DNA of 64,000 nt from the NCBI RefSeq assembly GCF_003634615.1, contig NZ_RBKX01000001.1:2976001-3040000 (forward strand), given 5' to 3'. The position numbers and the translations under genes are program-made. Each line of letters begins with the position of its first letter. Position 1 is the first letter of the stretch. Source of the DNA: Flavobacterium sp. 102 (GTDB taxonomy: Bacteria; Bacteroidota; Bacteroidia; Flavobacteriales; Flavobacteriaceae). Positions 25,581-34,649 of the stretch are shown here, piece after piece. The notes beneath the pieces are model-generated. The model was not told the origin of the DNA. It worked only from the letters and a program-made list of their open reading frames with translations, and did no database searches.

Positions 25581-26405
25581 TTATTCGTGTAAAAAAAAAT
25601 TAGATGGCCTAAATACTAACCCAATACGTATGCTGTTGGTACTCTCTGAATAATGCAACAAACTTTCAGCATAACCTGTATAATATTGTAAGGATAGATA
25701 TTGATTGTTGTTTTTTCCAATTCGATAATAAAATTGTGTTTGAAATGAGCCTCTATTGTCCCAAGTTGCTCCCTTCTTTGCCGTTATTTCAACTACGAAT
25801 CGGTTATCTCTAGATTTTTTTATAAGATTTGCTTCAAAATAACCAATGTATTTTATTAAATCGGGATTATCACTTTTATAAGCAAATGGAATCCATGTAC
25901 TTATTGCTAATGTAATAGAGCCAGGAAAGGCAATCCTATAATGAAAACTTACTTTGTTCCAGGAACGGGAATCTATACTGTCTTTACCATTGGATTCATG
26001 GTCCAGTCCAATACCTACCATATTTAACAATCTGTGCTTGTTTAAATAAAATTTTCCTAGACCCATGCCGGGATTATAATTGTTTTCAGAAAAAGGGCTT
26101 GAATTTTTATAAATGTTCCAAAATGACTTTTGAGTATATGTAAAATACAGGAAAGAATTGAAAGGCAGTACAGCATTGGTTAATCGGTCCTTAATGCTGA
26201 TTTGAAACTTAGCGTCTGAATTATTTGAATTGATAGGTTCATTTACTTGGAATCCAGTGATAAAATAGTTGTCTTTAAATATCGTAAATTGAGGTGCTTC
26301 TTTTAGCAAGTTATTTATAGAATCTCGTGTATTTGTTTGTCCCAAAATGCTATTACATCCTATTAATATACTCACCACTATTACTATTTCCTTTTTCATA
26401 ATCAT
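25581..26405 (-). CDS. pldA: Outer-membrane phospholipase A (OMPLA)
   Basis: This 274-residue exported barrel enzyme hydrolyses phospholipid acyl chains in the outer membrane. The catalytic signature is present: HESNGKDSIDSRSWNKV, with the His and Ser of the HxS motif and the downstream Asn-containing SRSWN segment. A signal peptide (IVIVVSILIGCNSILGQ) precedes it; the start could be 26405 or the ATG at 26399. The barrel strand GMGLGKFYLNKHRLLNMVGI precedes the active site. It starts a set of lipid genes (acyltransferase, patatin) on the same strand; co-transcription is not certain given the 250 bp gap. Confidence 0.88.
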   Translation of the reverse strand: MIMKKEIVIVVSILIGCNSILGQTNTRDSINNLLKEAPQFTIFKDNYFITGFQVNEPINSNNSDAKFQISIKDRLTNAVLPFNSFLYFTYTQKSFWNIYKNSSPFSENNYNPGMGLGKFYLNKHRLLNMVGIGLDHESNGKDSIDSRSWNKVSFHYRIAFPGSITLAISTWIPFAYKSDNPDLIKYIGYFEANLIKKSRDNRFVVEITAKKGATWDNRGSFQTQFYYRIGKNNNQYLSLQYYTGYAESLLHYSESTNSIRIGLVFRPSNFFLHE

Positions 26406-26654
26406 CTTTTAAATATTTTTTCTAGGTTCTCTTAAAAATAAGCAGTATAAAGTTATTTTTAAATTTTTTTATGTTCTCATTTTGTTTAGATAGCACAGAG
26501 AAATTCTTATAAAAAAGGATTCGTTATGGAATTAAAAGTGCAGTTTTTTTTAATAAATCATACAAAGTTGATTTACCACGAAGATCATATACATCTGAAA
26601 ATCATAGTTTAAGCTGCCTGTGTTTTTTCATCTGAAAATATTTTTATATTATTT

Positions 26655-27539
26655 TTATTGTATATTACCTATCCACCTTTTTTTATATTCGTTTTTATAA
26701 ATATGTTTCCAGCGTCTATGACTCCATAGATAATTTTCGGGATTTGCAATAATAGCACTCTCAAGATTTCTTATAAAAAGATGTGTTATTTTACCAACTT
26801 GATAGGGTTTTGAAAAATCAAAAATTGGTGTAATGATGAATTTATAGTGTCCTCTCTTTGTCTTAATAATATTAGCAAATAAAGAAGTAGTTTTATTTGA
26901 AGCTGTATAGAGTTCAGCACCACTCATAAAGGCAGTCTTTTGAGATAAAAAAGATGCCCAAAAGCTTCTTTCCGAGATATTTGGATTTTGATCAGCGGCT
27001 AAAATTAATATATGATTTTTTTGATCAAATGGTTTTATATCTCTTTTCATGAATTTTGACGGAATCATTTTAGAACCGAATCGACTTCTCAGTCTTAACA
27101 TAAAATTATTTGCTGCTTTACTACTTAATTGTTTATAAACAACTAGTACGTCTGCTTTATGAAACATGGATGCAATATGTGCATTCGCCCACTCCCAATT
27201 AAATTGATGACCTAAGTAAATATGACAATTTTTGTTTTCAGAAATAATTTTTTCAAGCTCTGAATAATCTGCGGATATATGCGACTGAAGGTCTTTTTTA
27301 GATATTGATAATAATTTTATTGTTTCAATAAAGTTGTCACAAAAATTTTTATAAAATTGTTTCTCAATATTTATTTGTTCTTTTTCAGATAATGATCTGA
27401 AAGTTATTTTTATATTTTCAGAGACAACTTTTCTACGATATTTTATTAGGTAATAGAGAATATAATATGCGAAGTCAGAAATAACATATAATATTCTTAA
27501 AGGGAATAGTGAAATAGGATATAGGAAAGCAAAAATCAT
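26655..27539 (-). CDS. LpxL/HtrB-like lipid A or phospholipid acyltransferase
   Basis: This 294-residue membrane-associated acyltransferase has an N-terminal hydrophobic segment (ILYVISDFAYYILYYLIKYR), then the LGHQFNWEWANAHIASMFHK motif. This is the variant of the HX4(D/E) catalytic signature seen in Bacteroidota LpxL proteins. ILILAADQNP and the closing ENYLWSHRRWKHIYKNEYKK are the other conserved blocks. It would add a secondary acyl chain to a lipid A or ornithine-lipid precursor. Confidence 0.85.
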   Translation of the reverse strand: MIFAFLYPISLFPLRILYVISDFAYYILYYLIKYRRKVVSENIKITFRSLSEKEQINIEKQFYKNFCDNFIETIKLLSISKKDLQSHISADYSELEKIISENKNCHIYLGHQFNWEWANAHIASMFHKADVLVVYKQLSSKAANNFMLRLRSRFGSKMIPSKFMKRDIKPFDQKNHILILAADQNPNISERSFWASFLSQKTAFMSGAELYTASNKTTSLFANIIKTKRGHYKFIITPIFDFSKPYQVGKITHLFIRNLESAIIANPENYLWSHRRWKHIYKNEYKKRWIGNIQ

Positions 27540-27602
27540 TGGAAGAAATTTTATAGTTTATAAAAAATGAAAAGTGTAATTTTCATTAAAATAGTAATCT
27601 TC

Positions 27603-28367
27603 TTATTTTTCTATTAGATTTATTAATTGTGATTTCAAATTTTGAGCATGATTATACCCTATTTGATAAATCTCATCAATTTTTTTAAACTCAAAAGTTC
27701 CATAATTTCCCATGTTAGGTGGTTCAATATAAACATCACATTTATTCATTTTACTATCAATACTATTGTTCAATGAAATGTGAAGTGTTCTTTCAATCAT
27801 TCTTTTATATCCCATTTTGCCTTCCATTTTATTTATAGCATTAACATTTATTCCAATAATTTTATCACATTTATTTTCGATAATATCAGTTGGAAAATTG
27901 TTTAAAATACCACCGTCTGAAAGATAGACACCTTCATGAAATACTGGATGAAAAACTAACGGCACGCAGCAAGAAGCTTTTACAGCAGTAGATAGTGATC
28001 CTGTACTAAAAACGTGTAATTTAGCGTTGGTTAAATCTGTGGCTGTGACATAGGTAGGTATTTGTAATAATTCAAGTTTATCGTGTGTAATGTATTTTTT
28101 TGTAATTTTTTCAAAAACATCTGGTGTAAACAACCCGCCACTTCTAACCAATAAATTAGAATAATTGAAAAATTTTTCAACTTTACCAATTTTTAATATT
28201 TCTTCTGGGCTGAAACCAGATGCGTAAAACACACCAACTAATGATCCTGCACTAGTACCCGCAATCACGTTTGGTTTTATACCTAACTCTGTTAGATATT
28301 GTAGTACACCAAGATGAGCTATACCTTTGATTCCACCACCTGATAATGCTAATCCTATTCTAGACAT
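27603..28367 (-). CDS. Patatin-like phospholipase
   Basis: This 254-residue cytosolic or peripheral lipase has a complete patatin Ser-Asp dyad. The oxyanion motif is GLALSGGGIKGIAHLGVLQ, the nucleophile elbow VIAGTSAGSLVGV (GTSAG) and the catalytic Asp in YLSDGGILNNFPTD. It resembles the RssA-like group in length. It lies 64 bases upstream of the acyltransferase on the same strand, so a deacylation-reacylation (remodelling) pair is plausible. Confidence 0.93.
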   Translation of the reverse strand: MSRIGLALSGGGIKGIAHLGVLQYLTELGIKPNVIAGTSAGSLVGVFYASGFSPEEILKIGKVEKFFNYSNLLVRSGGLFTPDVFEKITKKYITHDKLELLQIPTYVTATDLTNAKLHVFSTGSLSTAVKASCCVPLVFHPVFHEGVYLSDGGILNNFPTDIIENKCDKIIGINVNAINKMEGKMGYKRMIERTLHISLNNSIDSKMNKCDVYIEPPNMGNYGTFEFKKIDEIYQIGYNHAQNLKSQLINLIEK

Positions 28368-28721
28368 AATTTTTTTTTGAATTTGATTTTTTTAAGTTTA
28401 ACAGATTTGTCATTTAACATTGTTTTTGATCTATATACCGTTCAATTTTTAGTTTTAATTCATTTGATTGTTCTTTAAATTGACAATGTTTTTTGGATTC
28501 CTGTTTGAATTTTTGTCTATCTGTAGTTTCTTATGATTTTACTTTTTCGAAGCATTTTAGCTGCATCATTTACCTCTTGTTTTGTCTTATTTGACAGTTT
28601 CTTTAACTTCTCATGCAACTTTTTAGTTTTTCGTACATTTTTTTAAATAATTTGCTAATTGCCATAACCAGCAATTGTAAAATTTTAATTTTAAAGTTGT
28701 TCTTTTTAATAATTCTATAAT
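28368..28721. other. AT-rich intergenic region with a broken small ORF
   Basis: About 354 bases. On the minus strand, 28665-28517 contain a small basic coiled-coil reading frame split by a frameshift (see the pseudogene entry). Otherwise I see nothing. Confidence 0.4.
28517..28665 (-). pseudogene. Possible frameshifted small basic coiled-coil protein
   Basis: The ATG at 28665 opens MAISKLFKKMYEKLKSC and then stops. Another frame continues immediately with LHEKLKKLSNKTKQEVNDA and AKMLRKSKIIRNYR before its own stop. Read with one frameshift they give one coherent Lys-rich helix of about 45-50 residues. This could be a decayed gene or coincidence in AT-rich DNA. Confidence 0.25.
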
Positions 28722-29339
28722 TTACAAAGCATGAATGGCTTTTCTTAAATGTTCGTAAGAAATGTGAATTTCATCTTTAAAATTTTCCCATTTTAAATTA
28801 GCATCGTCTTGCTTTTCTTTTAATGTTGAGATTATAACATTTATTTTTTCGTGTGCAGTTATCATTTCTTCATTATACCCTGTTGTTAATTCTGCTTTCT
28901 TTCCATCAAAGTTTTTTTCTAAAATTTCTAATTGTAATTTTGTTTTAATTAATAACGGAGTAAAAAAGTCAGCTAATTTTAAAAAGACTGGGGTGTTTTC
29001 AATTTCAATTTTAACAACTTCCAATTTTTGTAAAATATTTTTCTTTTGCTTTAAAAATAATTCTTTAGTTTTTGCCTCTCCTTCATCTAATTCATTTTCT
29101 AAATCAGTTAGAGAATTATCAAGAAAAGCATATTCCTCATCAATTTGAGAATTTAGTTCTACTCTAAATTTATGAAGGCTATTTTTGATTTTTGATTTAG
29201 TTTTTTCAAACTCTTCCTTTGCTTCAGCTTCTCCAAGAGATAATTGAAATGCTAAATAATCTAATTCTTGTTGGTCTTTTAGCAATTGACCTGCAATCTT
29301 TACTAAGATTAAGATTGGTTTTTTTGTTTTCATTGTCAT
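28722..29339 (-). CDS. Coiled-coil protein (stress-type, sll1863-like)
   Basis: This 205-residue protein is almost entirely helical, with heptad-like Leu/Ile and Glu/Lys repeats such as EAEAKEEFEKTKSKIKNSLH and EKINVIISTLKEKQDDANLK. It has no signal peptide or catalytic motif. It resembles the small coiled-coil stress-response group related to cyanobacterial Sll1863, but I am not certain. It lies between an SDR-like protein and lipid enzymes. Confidence 0.6.
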   Translation of the reverse strand: MTMKTKKPILILVKIAGQLLKDQQELDYLAFQLSLGEAEAKEEFEKTKSKIKNSLHKFRVELNSQIDEEYAFLDNSLTDLENELDEGEAKTKELFLKQKKNILQKLEVVKIEIENTPVFLKLADFFTPLLIKTKLQLEILEKNFDGKKAELTTGYNEEMITAHEKINVIISTLKEKQDDANLKWENFKDEIHISYEHLRKAIHAL

Positions 29340-29390
29340 AATTGTTAATTTAGATTAGATATCGATTACAATTGGGATTTGAATTTATGG

Positions 29391-30053
29391 TTAAATATGA
29401 ATGATTGTTTCATTTTTTGCTGTTTTATTGTTTAAAAAAATAGTAATGATTTGTTGACTAATAAGACTAGTGTTAGCATTGCAGTTTTTATGTTTGTTAA
29501 TGAATAGGTGAAAATATCTAGCTTTTATTTTGGAAGTTTCTTCTCCAATCATTTTAGCTATACAATCTTGAATATTTGAAAGTAATTTGCTTATAGGATT
29601 AGTTTTTAGTTTACTTTCGTTAGTAATTGTTATGAAAGTACATTTGGGATTACCCAAGTGGTTAAGAAAAATTTGAGAACAGATTAAACAAGTCGTGATA
29701 TTATTTTGAATAGTTTTTTGTATTTCACTTATTTTTAATCCTGTTAAAAATAAATCATTATCATCTTCATTTTCCATTACTGCGACTGTTAAGTCTATTT
29801 GACCATAAATTTCTCTTATTATTTCTGAAACATCAGTTGCCTTGTTGAAGTCTGAAATATCAGTCAAAAAAGTAATCAGATGACCCGTTTTTATTTCTTC
29901 AACATGCTTCTTTAGTATATCTAATTCATCCGCACTCTTTGCTGGCACAATCACAGTTGCATTTTCCAAGAGAAAAGATTTTACAATCTCTTTGCCTAAC
30001 TCACTTGTTCCGTCAATAACGAAAGTGTTTTTATGGTTTAATCTTTTACTCAT
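29391..30053 (-). CDS. Degenerate short-chain dehydrogenase-like protein
   Basis: I prefer the ATG at 30053 (MSKRLNHKNTFVIDGTSELG) because the Rossmann dinucleotide loop begins there; a start at 30080 is possible. The NAD-binding Gly motif is altered (GTSELGKEI). The catalytic Tyr position of YxxxK is replaced by Asn, with only the Lys retained near SKLLSNIQ, so redox activity is doubtful. The protein may bind a nucleotide or serve as a scaffold. It is preceded by a possible AraC-type site at 30116-30139. Confidence 0.65.
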   Translation of the reverse strand: MSKRLNHKNTFVIDGTSELGKEIVKSFLLENATVIVPAKSADELDILKKHVEEIKTGHLITFLTDISDFNKATDVSEIIREIYGQIDLTVAVMENEDDNDLFLTGLKISEIQKTIQNNITTCLICSQIFLNHLGNPKCTFITITNESKLKTNPISKLLSNIQDCIAKMIGEETSKIKARYFHLFINKHKNCNANTSLISQQIITIFLNNKTAKNETIIHI

Positions 30054-30115
30054 TATTGGTATTGTTAAATGATTAGACAAATATTAGTATAGATAGGATA
30101 TTAAGAAAGGTCTAC

Positions 30116-30139
30116 AAAAGGTTGGAATTGGTCAAAAAG
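30116..30139. promoter_or_regulatory. AraC-type site candidate upstream of the SDR-like gene
   Basis: A 24-base block with AAAAGGTTGG, then AATT, then GGTCAAAAAG (30116-30139). It matches the block at 24555-24578 at 18 of 24 positions. TTGGTCAAAA is found again at 31329 and 32225, each 75-120 bases upstream of a gene start on the same strand as the AraC gene at 32253-33173. Confidence 0.35.
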
Positions 30140-30158
30140 AGGGTATCCGATTAGTGAA

Positions 30159-31211
30159 TTACTTTCTGATAATTGCATCAATTTTTTTGACGATTTCATT
30201 TGTGCTAAGAATGTTAGTATTTAGTCCTAAACTATTTTTATTATAAGGTTGGTATTTATCCAAATCAGTAACTGAAAATAATCCGACCGTAGGTGTTTGT
30301 ACAGAACTTGCTAAGTGCATAATTCCGCTATCGGCACTAATAAAAATAGCCGTATTTGCAATTAGTGATCCCATTTGACGTATATCGTTACTATAAAACG
30401 TAGGTGCTTTAAAAGCAATTTGGGAAACGTTTTCAACAGGTAAAACTTCTATGATATTAAAATTTTCAAATTCTTTTTTTAATTTTTCAAGTAATTCCAT
30501 CCACCATAATTCTGAATAGCATTTATTTCCAGTTGCGTAAGTAAATAAGCAAATTGTTTTTTGTTCTTTATTTACAATAAGTTGATTTAGTATTTTTTTA
30601 CCCTCAGCAATCTCTTCAGAATTTAATTTGAGATCTAATGATGGTATTACCTTTTTAACATTGGCAACTCCAATCGTTGACAAAAAAATCCTTAAACTAT
30701 ATACAGGATGTTTAGCCAGATGTTTATAATCTTTATATTTTAAGTTGAAATATTCATTTTCATCATCAAAAATCCTGTACGCTGAATTAGCAAATTTGGT
30801 TGAAAGTCTACCAGATGATGAATCTTTATCAACATTAATTACAATATCATATCGCTTTTTTCTAATAGATAACCACGTGAAAAGATATTGAATCAAGTTT
30901 TTAAACGGTTTTTTGGGTAGTTGAATTATTTTATCAATGTTTGGATAATTTTTATATATAATTGTAGATAAATTTCCTTTTACAAATAAATCAATTTTGC
31001 TATTTGGAAAAGTATTAATTACTTCTTGTACTAATGGAGTCATTAATAATTGATTTCCTAACCTGTGATTGGGTCTACAGATTAGTATTTTTTTGATATC
31101 TTCTCTATTATCAATTGAAGGAAAGTTATTGTCAGAAGAATTGCTAATATTCTTGGTCACTCGATGTGTTATTCTTCTTCTAATTATGTTAATTTCATTA
31201 AAAAAATCCAT
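30159..31211 (-). CDS. Glycosyltransferase family 9 (heptosyltransferase-like)
   Basis: This 350-residue GT-B fold enzyme transfers a sugar, usually heptose, to lipopolysaccharide core. Motifs are the N-terminal KKILICRPNHRLGNQLLMTP, typical of the family, and the C-terminal donor site ISADSGIMHLASSVQTPTVG with DSGxxHLAS. The Flavobacterium acceptor is unknown. It stands between SDR and PAP2 genes on the same strand. Confidence 0.88.
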   Translation of the reverse strand: MDFFNEINIIRRRITHRVTKNISNSSDNNFPSIDNREDIKKILICRPNHRLGNQLLMTPLVQEVINTFPNSKIDLFVKGNLSTIIYKNYPNIDKIIQLPKKPFKNLIQYLFTWLSIRKKRYDIVINVDKDSSSGRLSTKFANSAYRIFDDENEYFNLKYKDYKHLAKHPVYSLRIFLSTIGVANVKKVIPSLDLKLNSEEIAEGKKILNQLIVNKEQKTICLFTYATGNKCYSELWWMELLEKLKKEFENFNIIEVLPVENVSQIAFKAPTFYSNDIRQMGSLIANTAIFISADSGIMHLASSVQTPTVGLFSVTDLDKYQPYNKNSLGLNTNILSTNEIVKKIDAIIRK

Positions 31212-31573
31212 ATTTTGGTAAAAGAATTAGACAGATTAGTGTTGTTTTTTATTGTTTATTGGATTAACAATTGCAGCAACAAAGTTGGTAATTAGTTCAT
31301 ATTTTAATAGGTCTGTTTAAGGCAGTAGTTGGTCAAAAAAGGTTTTAAATCATAGCGAAGTTGACACCTAATTAATTTTTAAATTATTCAAGTGATTAAA
31401 TTTAACTATTATTATATGATTTCGGAATCGAAAACTAGAAGACTAATTATTAAGTTTTAGATATGAGAGTGGATTTTGAACCCAATAGATGAGGTTTGAA
31501 ATATCAAATAATGAATTCTGCCTAGAATATTTTTTTGGATTAGCAGAGTTAATCCGCGATATTGATAGTAATT
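31212..31573. other. Intergenic region upstream of the glycosyltransferase
   Basis: No gene is seen in these 362 bases. The only recognisable item is TTGGTCAAAAAAGG at 31329-31342, a half-match to the putative AraC sites at 30116 and 32225. Confidence 0.4.
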
Positions 31574-32143
31574 TTAGTATTTATAAGAGAGGTCATGTTT
31601 TACTAATATTGTTTTAGCAAGATATCCATAAATTATTCCCAAAAACATAGCTACAATTACATCTGTAGGATAGTGTACACCATTATAAATACGGCTGTAG
31701 GCAACTAAAATAGCCCAAAACAACAATATGCCTTTTAACCAATTGTATTTATTAGGCAATAGTAGAATGAGAAAAGTAGCAAAACCAAAAGCATTAGCTG
31801 AATGTGAAGAAATAAAACCGTATTGTCCACCAGGTCCTGCTTCGCTTAAGTGGATAAACTTTTGCAAAGCTGGTTCGTGAGATGGTCTTAATCTTTTGAC
31901 AATATTTTTAATAAGATGCGATGCGGTTTGGTCGCAAAATGTTATTACTAGACCTATCGCAATAAAAACTGAAATACTTTGCCTTTTATATTGTTTGATG
32001 ATTATGTAAACTATTAATAAATAAAATGGCGCCCAAAATATTTTATCGCTCGCCCAATACATAATTTGATCAAAAAAAGGATTGTGAATTCCGTTTAAGT
32101 AAAGAAATAAATGTGTGTCAAGTTCTTTGATCTTTTCTAACAT
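31574..32143 (-). CDS. PAP2 family phosphatase
   Basis: This 189-residue membrane lipid phosphatase has about five helices and the three PAP2 motifs: VKRLRPSHEP (K..RP), GFISSHSANAFGFATF (PSGH-like, here SSHS) and SRIYNGVHYPTDVIVAM (SR....H...D). It would dephosphorylate undecaprenyl diphosphate, phosphatidate or a related lipid. It precedes a TTGGTCAAAA site at 32225-32234 and a -7 element (TAGTTTTG on the minus strand, 32182-32175), so it may be under AraC control. Confidence 0.93.
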   Translation of the reverse strand: MLEKIKELDTHLFLYLNGIHNPFFDQIMYWASDKIFWAPFYLLIVYIIIKQYKRQSISVFIAIGLVITFCDQTASHLIKNIVKRLRPSHEPALQKFIHLSEAGPGGQYGFISSHSANAFGFATFLILLLPNKYNWLKGILLFWAILVAYSRIYNGVHYPTDVIVAMFLGIIYGYLAKTILVKHDLSYKY

Positions 32144-32174
32144 ATATTTTATTTTTCTAACAATTTAATTTTAG

Positions 32175-32238
32175 CAAAACTAGATGTTAAACAATATGAT
32201 AAAAAGAGTTTTTTGAATCCATTTTTGGTCAAAACCAA
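32175..32238 (-). promoter_or_regulatory. Candidate activator-dependent promoter of the PAP2 gene
   Basis: TAGTTTTG on the minus strand (32182-32175) fits the -7 consensus without a -33 TTG. TTGGTCAAAACCAA (32225-32238) upstream is an inverted repeat (TTGGT/ACCAA) that shares its core with sites at 30128 and 31329. Confidence 0.35.
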
Positions 32239-32252
32239 TCATATTAGAAAAA

Positions 32253-33173
32253 TTAAGTTTTGCCTTTGCGATACTCTGAAGGAGAAGCTCCTATCTTTTT
32301 TTTAAAGAATTTTCCAAAAAAAGATTGATCGCTGAATTGTAATTCATCTGCTATTTGGGAAATTGTTAAGGATGGATTTGCTAATAAAATTCGAGCTTCC
32401 ATAATCACAGCATCATCAATTAATTCACCCGCAGTTTTTCCAGCAACGTCTTTTAATACTTTGGTTAAATGACCTGTAGTAACAAAAAGTTTGTCTGCAT
32501 AAAATTGTAGACTACGTTCTCTTTTAAAATTATTTTCAAGAAGTTTAAAAAATTTCATCATAAGTTCTTCTTTACGAGAGGCTTCTATTTTTAATTCAGA
32601 ATAATTTTTCTTGTATATTATTGCTATTTCAAGCATTAATAAACTGAATGTATGACTAATCATTTCACTTCCAAAAAAGTTATTTTTCCTTTCGATATTT
32701 TTTTTCTGTAAAAGGTTTACCATAAATAAAAAGGATTCCATTTCTTGATAACCGAAAGAAAGTTTAGGAATTATTTTAGAGGTAAAAAAATCGAATGCTT
32801 CAATATTATTTTTATTGATATTACTTTTAAGTGCAAAATCAATTGTAAAGCTTATCCCAATTAATTGTATTCCCTCATGTATATCTAAAATGTGTATGAC
32901 CGTTTTAGGAGAAACAATTATAAAATCGTTTGCCTCAAGAGTATAGTTTATAAGGTTTAATTGAATGCTTAATTTGCCTGAAACAACTAACATTACAGAA
33001 AAATTATCTGATCTAAATGGATAAGAAAACGGATTTTCTGTAATAATATCTTTGTTTGAATACACATGCAATCCGTCAGATTGAGGTTTCTCGTCTAAGA
33101 TTTTTAAAATATCACTTATTGTGTGTAATTTAATTGTGCTTTTATCCAACTTGTTGAGTTTATAACGATACAA
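32253..33173 (-). CDS. AraC family transcriptional regulator
   Basis: This 306-residue protein has an N-terminal cupin-type sensor (YTLEANDFIIVSPKTVIHIL) and a C-terminal double HTH: FYADKLFVTTGHLTKVLKDV, DAVIMEARILLANPSLTISQ, then IADELQFSDQSFFGKFFKKK. It is co-oriented with the PAP2, GT9 and SDR genes. Shared TTGGTCAAAA motifs before those genes make it their likely regulator. Confidence 0.92.
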   Translation of the reverse strand: MYRYKLNKLDKSTIKLHTISDILKILDEKPQSDGLHVYSNKDIITENPFSYPFRSDNFSVMLVVSGKLSIQLNLINYTLEANDFIIVSPKTVIHILDIHEGIQLIGISFTIDFALKSNINKNNIEAFDFFTSKIIPKLSFGYQEMESFLFMVNLLQKKNIERKNNFFGSEMISHTFSLLMLEIAIIYKKNYSELKIEASRKEELMMKFFKLLENNFKRERSLQFYADKLFVTTGHLTKVLKDVAGKTAGELIDDAVIMEARILLANPSLTISQIADELQFSDQSFFGKFFKKKIGASPSEYRKGKT

Positions 33174-33289
33174 AATTAATCAAATTCAAATAGTTTAAAG
33201 AAAGGAGTACTTAAAAGTTGTTTTTCGTTTATAAAACCAACTGTTATTTATCCTTTTTCCAATTATTTTAACATATTATTATCAACACT

Positions 33290-33590
33290 TTAAAAACTTA
33301 GCATTAAAATTTTCATATCACCGCTAACTTTTCTATCCAATACTTTAGCATAATGTTGAGTTGTTCTCTAGTTTTTATGTCTAACATTTTGCTAACACTT
33401 TCATTAGGAACTCCGTTAGTAAGAGTTACAGTTGTTGCAAAAGCATGTCTAGGAATATGGAAAGTCAATTCTTTTTTTCAATTTCTCAAACTACTGCAAT
33501 TTCTTTTAAATAAGCATTCATCTTTTGATTTGACAGAAGTAGTAATTAATCTTCGTTAATACAATTGTAGATGATTTTCGTATTTATAAT
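33290..33590 (-). pseudogene. Broken tyrosine recombinase (mobile-element integrase)
   Basis: The minus strand codes for the C-terminal part of a Bacteroidota integrase in fragments. LLSNQKMNAYLKEIA leads to a stop, then KKELTFHIPRHAFATTV, which contains the HxxR catalytic box, and TLTNGVPNESVSKMLD. The frame then shifts. TQHYAKVLDRKVSGDM, with the nucleophile Tyr, is in a +1 frame and ends at 33290. At least one frameshift and one in-frame stop make it inactive. It marks this position as an old integration end. Confidence 0.8.
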
Positions 33591-33602
33591 TACATTTTAA
33601 AA

Positions 33603-33756
33603 CTATGTCGTTTGGTTTATACCCGGTATAAAATCTAAAGCAATAGTTTGGTCAACTGCATTTGTAGCAACATTAATTACAGAAATAGATTGTCCGTATT
33701 CATTATTTATAAACATTTGTCCATTACTACCTGTCCAAGCACCAGGTCTTTTGATT
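33603..33756 (-). pseudogene. Remnant of a YVTN-type beta-propeller protein
   Basis: The minus strand reads RPGAWTGSNGQMFINNEYGQ and then SISVINVATNAVDQTIALDF, ending in IPGINQTT and a stop. The SVINVATN.V..TI pattern is a YVTN beta-propeller blade of a secreted protein. Upstream there are stops in the frame and no start, so it is a fragment, immediately upstream of the integrase remnant. Confidence 0.55.
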
Positions 33757-33917
33757 TAGAATGACTGTTACTATCACAACAATTGTCTTTGTATGCTTGT
33801 GGTGGTGTTTTTTATTTTAAAAACTAAACAATACATAATTAACCAAACTAAATTACTGTTTAACCAAATATTTGTTAAAATGTTGTTTTTTATTAAGAAT
33901 AGTTCCAAATCTATTGC

Positions 33918-34547
33918 TTATTTAGTATTTATTTCGTCAAGATAACATTGTAAATCGTAGAGATAAATCAGCTCAATGTTATCATCTTCTGGCATTTGAG
34001 CTAATTCAACAAAATTGATGTTTTTGTATAATGATTTTTCTCCGATAATGTCCTGCATGATAATGAATACTGCTTCAAGTAGATTTTTATTATTGCAATG
34101 CACCGTAAAATTCTTTAGGTAGACAATCATGTCAATCTTTTTTGAATCTTCATATTCAAAAGGAATGAATTTAAGTTCGCTAGCTTTGAGATTAATATCT
34201 TTGAAGATATAGGGCTTATCAAGCCCTGCTTCCATTTCGTCAATGTCTTTGGAAGGCTGAACAAATGCTTTAAATTCCCAATCTTTAAATTTAGGTGCTG
34301 GTTTAATGACTTCTTCCACTTTAGTAAAAAAATCAGGATTCCCGTTGGCTGATATAATCATTTTTGTTTTTTCATTTTTGCGGTTAGGGAATATTAAGAT
34401 AAAATCTACTCCCGGAGCGTAAAAATGCAGGTGCCAATCAAGCCAATATACATAGTACTTTTTTTCTTTTGCGCTTAGTGTGATTAGGTTTTTTAATTTT
34501 GATTGGTGGCCACTGAACCAGGACCAAAAGTGTTCTATTGTTTTCAT
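33918..34547 (-). CDS. Conserved mobile-element protein, 209 aa
   Basis: The start is placed at ATG 34547 (MKTIEHFWSWFSGHQSKLKN), since the upstream frame is low-complexity. Conserved blocks are YYVYWLDWHLHFYAPGVDFI, ISANGNPDFFTKVEEVI and ASELKFIPFEYEDSKKIDM. I recognise it as a protein found across Flavobacteriia but know no domain or function. It is the last gene of a module with the DnaC-like ATPase and replication protein upstream. Confidence 0.6.
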   Translation of the reverse strand: MKTIEHFWSWFSGHQSKLKNLITLSAKEKKYYVYWLDWHLHFYAPGVDFILIFPNRKNEKTKMIISANGNPDFFTKVEEVIKPAPKFKDWEFKAFVQPSKDIDEMEAGLDKPYIFKDINLKASELKFIPFEYEDSKKIDMIVYLKNFTVHCNNKNLLEAVFIIMQDIIGEKSLYKNINFVELAQMPEDDNIELIYLYDLQCYLDEINTK

Positions 34548-34649
34548 AATAAAATTTTGTTTAAAGTGTTTGATTTGATTTCTAATGCGATCGCTCCGCC
34601 TGGCTACTTCGCTAAAACAGTTCACTGTACTGTTTTTTAACGCTCGTCC

